Assembly (NCBI GenBank): GCA_030532365.1
Contig: JAUNLH010000004.1
Coordinates: forward strand, 1-57,677
DNA: 57,677 nucleotides
From: Porphyromonas sp.
GTDB lineage: Bacteria; Bacteroidota; Bacteroidia; Bacteroidales; Porphyromonadaceae
Direction of reading: 5' to 3'
Part shown: piece after piece, positions 54,870-57,677 of the stretch
How positions within the stretch are numbered: the stretch's first letter is position 1
How the letters are laid out: the number at the start of each line of letters is the position of its first letter
Position numbers and translations under genes: made by a program
The notes under the pieces: generated by a model
Database searches by the model: none
The model's input: the letters and a program-made list of their open reading frames with translations, nothing else
Told to the model about the DNA's origin: nothing

Positions 54870-57407
54870 ATGCAACAAAGCAGACTGCTCACCCTGATAG
54901 GAGCCATGCTATCACTCGCAACTCCTGCACTGGCGGAGTCGATACCCGACACCCTACTCATTCGGAACTATCGAGCCACCGCCCCCCAAAGTCACGCTGA
55001 ACCCTTTTTCAGTGACTCCATCGACATCAATGGCAAGGAGTACAACTCCATGAGCCAGTTGGAGCTCCTTCCGCAGCTCGGTCTCAAGGATACTTCCCTT
55101 ACCAGCACTACGACTTCGGATAGCGCAGGTCACCTCCGGCTAAGTAGCGGTGCCCAGGAGACCATGCACACGCTCTACACCTCTCTTGTCTCCCGTAGTT
55201 TTGAAAAGGGCGACCTGCTCGTCGAGTGCCCTGTCCCCTATATCCTCTACCTGGATGGCAGGGAGATAGCCCGCTCTACGACGTATCAAGAAGAAGGTAC
55301 AGCTGAGCCGCGCAAGCTCCCCATACAGCTACTCCCCTCGAGCCACCACCCGATCACCCTACGCGCCATGACCAAACCTGGGGAGGATGCGACAGTAAGG
55401 CTCAGAGTTGCCCTCGCTCGCAGTGGCGCTGAGGTGGAGAACCGTGCCGATGCCCGCGAATATGTGAGCCTTCGCTACATGCAGACGGGTAAAGGCATCT
55501 CCTCCGTTAAGGTCTCCCCCTCGGGAAGGTTCACCACTCTGACTATCCAGGAGTGGCACAACGACAATCGCGAGTACCAGACCTATCTCTACGAAGGTAG
55601 CACTCTACGGAGTATACTACCCCAGGAGTTTAGGTTTGCCAGCTGGATGCCACGATCCGAAAAGCTCTATACCACGCGGATGACAGACGAGGGTCGCCAG
55701 CTCATCACCTACGATCCCTCCAGCCTCACCATTGAGGTACTGGTAAAGTCTATGCCCGCAGAGGTCAACTTTGTCATCTCCCCCACAGAGGAGCAGTTGA
55801 TCCTACTCCCGAAGGTAAAAGGCCCAGACAAAGGCAAGAATGCTACCCAGGCGCTCGGTCGCTACGACCGCTTGGCAGGCTTCCGCGATCGCACCTTTAT
55901 CGGTCTGCTAGACATCAAGACTGGCGAGCAGAGCCGACTCACCTTTGGCCATCGTGGCACATCGCTTCACGATATATCGGCAGACGGTAAGGAGCTAATC
56001 TTCAGCTCCAGCAGGGAGACCACCGAGATCCCATTTTCGGAGTCCGACATCCTCACGCTCCGCCTCTCCGATCTCAAGGTTGACACCCTCTTTGCTGCGA
56101 ATAGCGACATTAACGCTGTCAATTATACCAGCAACCCCTCCTTACTGCTCATCGAGGGCACAGCCAACGCATTTGATGGCATAGGGCGCAACCTCCCCGA
56201 CACCATGGAGGTCAATACGTACGACCAGCAACTCTTTCTCTACAATCGCACTACCAAAGCGGTGACTCCGCTGACCAAGGAGTTTGACCCCGCTGTTACA
56301 CGAGTGCAAGTGCTAGCAGAGCGCGAGGGCGCTTACTTCACGGCTGAAAACGAAGACCGAGTCTCGCTCTACTATTGTGACTTCAAGAGCGGAGCAATCA
56401 CCCAAGTAAAGGTGTCCGAAGACCTCGTGCGCAGCTTTAGCGTAGATAATACCGGCAAGAGACTTGCCTATGCCGGTCAGAGCATCATGAATTCGGATCG
56501 CTCTTATCTCATCGACCTACAACGAGGAGCAGAGACTATGCTCCAGGATGTGGCGACCAGCAAGATGGCAGACCTCATGCTCGGCACTGCTGAGGACTGG
56601 GACTTCACAATGCCCAATGGCGACAGGGTGCAGGGGCGTTACTATCTGCCACCCAACTTCGACCCGCAAAAGAAGTACCCCATGATTGTCTACTACTATG
56701 GTGGTACCTCACCCACACCGCGCTCCTTCGAGGGCTCCTACTCGCTCCCCATGTATGCGGCACAGGGCTATGTCGTCTATACGCTCAATCCCAGCGGATC
56801 CACCGGCTTCGGGCAGGAGTATGCCTCACGTCACATCAATGCCTGGGGCATCCGCACCGCTGATGAGATCATAGCCAGTGTGGCGGGCTTTTGCGAGGCG
56901 CACCCTTTTGTTAACAAAGAGAGGATCGGCTGTATTGGGGCTAGCTATGGCGGATTTATGACTCAATACCTACAGACCGTTACAGACCTCTTTGCAGCTG
57001 CAGTGAGCCATGCAGGTATCAGCGCCCTCTCCTCGTACTGGGGCGAAGGCTACTGGGGTGTCGGCTACTCTGCGGTGGCAAGTCTGGGCAGTTACCCATG
57101 GAATAACCCCAAGCTCTATACCGAGCAGAGCCCCCTCTTTAGGGCAGATAAGATCAATACCCCTCTCCTGCTGCTCCACGGTGATGCGGATACCAACGTC
57201 CCCTACGGTGAGAGCGTGCAGATGTACAATGCGCTCAAGATCCTAGGTAAGGAGGTGGAGTTTGTAACCATCCACGGAGAGGACCACGGCATTGTCAATC
57301 CGGAGCGGAAGCGCACCTGGACCTACACAACCTTTGCATGGTTCCAGAGGTGGCTCAAGGACGATCCTACATGGTGGGATACACTCTATCCACAGCCTAA
57401 CCTCTAA
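54870..57407 (+). CDS. Secreted S9 family prolyl oligopeptidase-type serine peptidase
   Basis: The ATG at 54870 gives a signal peptide (MQQSRLLTLIGAMLSLATPALA) and 845 aa; a longer frame from 54831 would place 13 residues before it and overlap ispE. A beta-propeller-like N-terminal part (to about 590) is followed by the alpha/beta hydrolase domain. It has S692 in GASYGGF, D774 in HGDADTNVPYG and H806 in GEDHGI. Related secreted S9 enzymes in Porphyromonas are di- and oligopeptidases for amino-acid nutrition, a plausible role for an organism using peptides. Confidence 0.9.
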   Translation: MQQSRLLTLIGAMLSLATPALAESIPDTLLIRNYRATAPQSHAEPFFSDSIDINGKEYNSMSQLELLPQLGLKDTSLTSTTTSDSAGHLRLSSGAQETMHTLYTSLVSRSFEKGDLLVECPVPYILYLDGREIARSTTYQEEGTAEPRKLPIQLLPSSHHPITLRAMTKPGEDATVRLRVALARSGAEVENRADAREYVSLRYMQTGKGISSVKVSPSGRFTTLTIQEWHNDNREYQTYLYEGSTLRSILPQEFRFASWMPRSEKLYTTRMTDEGRQLITYDPSSLTIEVLVKSMPAEVNFVISPTEEQLILLPKVKGPDKGKNATQALGRYDRLAGFRDRTFIGLLDIKTGEQSRLTFGHRGTSLHDISADGKELIFSSSRETTEIPFSESDILTLRLSDLKVDTLFAANSDINAVNYTSNPSLLLIEGTANAFDGIGRNLPDTMEVNTYDQQLFLYNRTTKAVTPLTKEFDPAVTRVQVLAEREGAYFTAENEDRVSLYYCDFKSGAITQVKVSEDLVRSFSVDNTGKRLAYAGQSIMNSDRSYLIDLQRGAETMLQDVATSKMADLMLGTAEDWDFTMPNGDRVQGRYYLPPNFDPQKKYPMIVYYYGGTSPTPRSFEGSYSLPMYAAQGYVVYTLNPSGSTGFGQEYASRHINAWGIRTADEIIASVAGFCEAHPFVNKERIGCIGASYGGFMTQYLQTVTDLFAAAVSHAGISALSSYWGEGYWGVGYSAVASLGSYPWNNPKLYTEQSPLFRADKINTPLLLLHGDADTNVPYGESVQMYNALKILGKEVEFVTIHGEDHGIVNPERKRTWTYTTFAWFQRWLKDDPTWWDTLYPQPNL

Positions 57408-57442
57408 GCCTGCCGAAAAAGATTTAGAACGCTGATTTTTAG

Positions 57443-57488
57443 GTCTGACCACGGTGATCTTCGTGTCGATCACTGTGGTCAGACTTTT
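57443..57488 (+). terminator. Intrinsic terminator after the S9 peptidase gene
   Basis: A 17-bp stem with one G-U pair (57443-57459 with 57468-57484; GTCTGACCAC pairs with GTGGTCAGAC), an 8-base loop, then TTTTCT. Confidence 0.9.
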
Positions 57489-57626
57489 CTATACCTCCAA
57501 ACTTCATCTAAAGTAAATATGATCTCAAAAAGAGGCTGGTACTAGGTAAGGAAGCAATCCTATTGGCTCAACGAAAGCACCGGTAAGGTACAAAGATTGA
57601 AGCGACTTCGGATATGTCTCCCAACG

Positions 57627-57677
57627 GAGTTCCGAACTTAAAAATTCTAAGTTCCCAACTTCGATACATCTAAGTTC
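57627..57677. repeat. Five-core palindromic array F, cut by the window end
   Basis: Cores begin at 57627 (GAGTTCCGAACTT), 57649 (AAGTTCCCAACTT) and 57672 (truncated). The first spacer has 9 bases (AAAAATTCT) and the second is CGATACATCT, as in arrays A and B. It lies 139 bases past the S9 peptidase terminator. The remaining 57489-57626 holds nothing I can name. Confidence 0.88.

Overview
The window is a gene-dense stretch of a Bacteroidales chromosome, most likely Porphyromonas or a close relative. Several signs support this: a SusC/SusD pair, a hybrid two-component regulator fused to an AraC domain, lipoprotein glycosidases, a large single-chain PurL, and promoters with the Bacteroidetes -7 box TAnnTTTG in place of a sigma-70 -10 box. 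No insertion sequence, integrase, prophage or CRISPR array was seen. The genus is inferred; only the order-level assignment follows from gene content.

Layout. (1) 161-7090, plus strand: nspC, ftsY, rimO, a membrane protein with HU-like and LysM-like domains, and a secreted GH92 mannosidase, in one tight run. (2) 7178-20342, minus strand: purL, an M16 zinc peptidase, fhs, a yigZ/HAD pair, ettA and eno. (3) tyrS (plus) is divergent from eno. (4) 22312-32339, minus strand: a compact run trmH-type methyltransferase, ispD, recG, mnmG, uvrC, dtd, mazG-like, deoC, aroA, with gaps of 17 bases or less. (5) 32745-32919, minus strand: an SRP (4.5S) RNA gene almost abutting tRNA-Thr(UGU). (6) 33330-50031, plus strand: a polysaccharide utilisation locus with two lipoprotein GH43 enzymes, a secreted protein that may have an alpha/alpha-barrel fold, SusC, SusD, the hybrid regulator, a third GH43 and an aldose 1-epimerase. 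(7) 50435-57407, plus strand: a CPBP membrane protease, a GH29 fucosidase lipoprotein, endonuclease IV, ispE and an S9 peptidase.

How the genes work together. Region 6 reads as a complete glycan system. Surface GH43 enzymes cut a pentose-containing glycan (an arabinan-like target is only inferred), SusCD imports the fragments, the regulator senses them in the periplasm, and the epimerase handles released sugars. The GH92 and GH29 enzymes add mannosidase and fucosidase activity elsewhere. The other regions are housekeeping.

The most unusual signal is a family of six near-identical, roughly 104-bp intergenic arrays (about 11.1, 22.1, 32.4, 42.2, 50.2 and 57.6 kb). Each complete copy has exactly five 13-bp palindromic cores of the form AAGTT-NNN-AACTT at a 22-23 bp pitch. 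They lie 7.5-11 kb apart, and five of the six lie beyond an intrinsic terminator. No gene, known RNA or CRISPR explains them.
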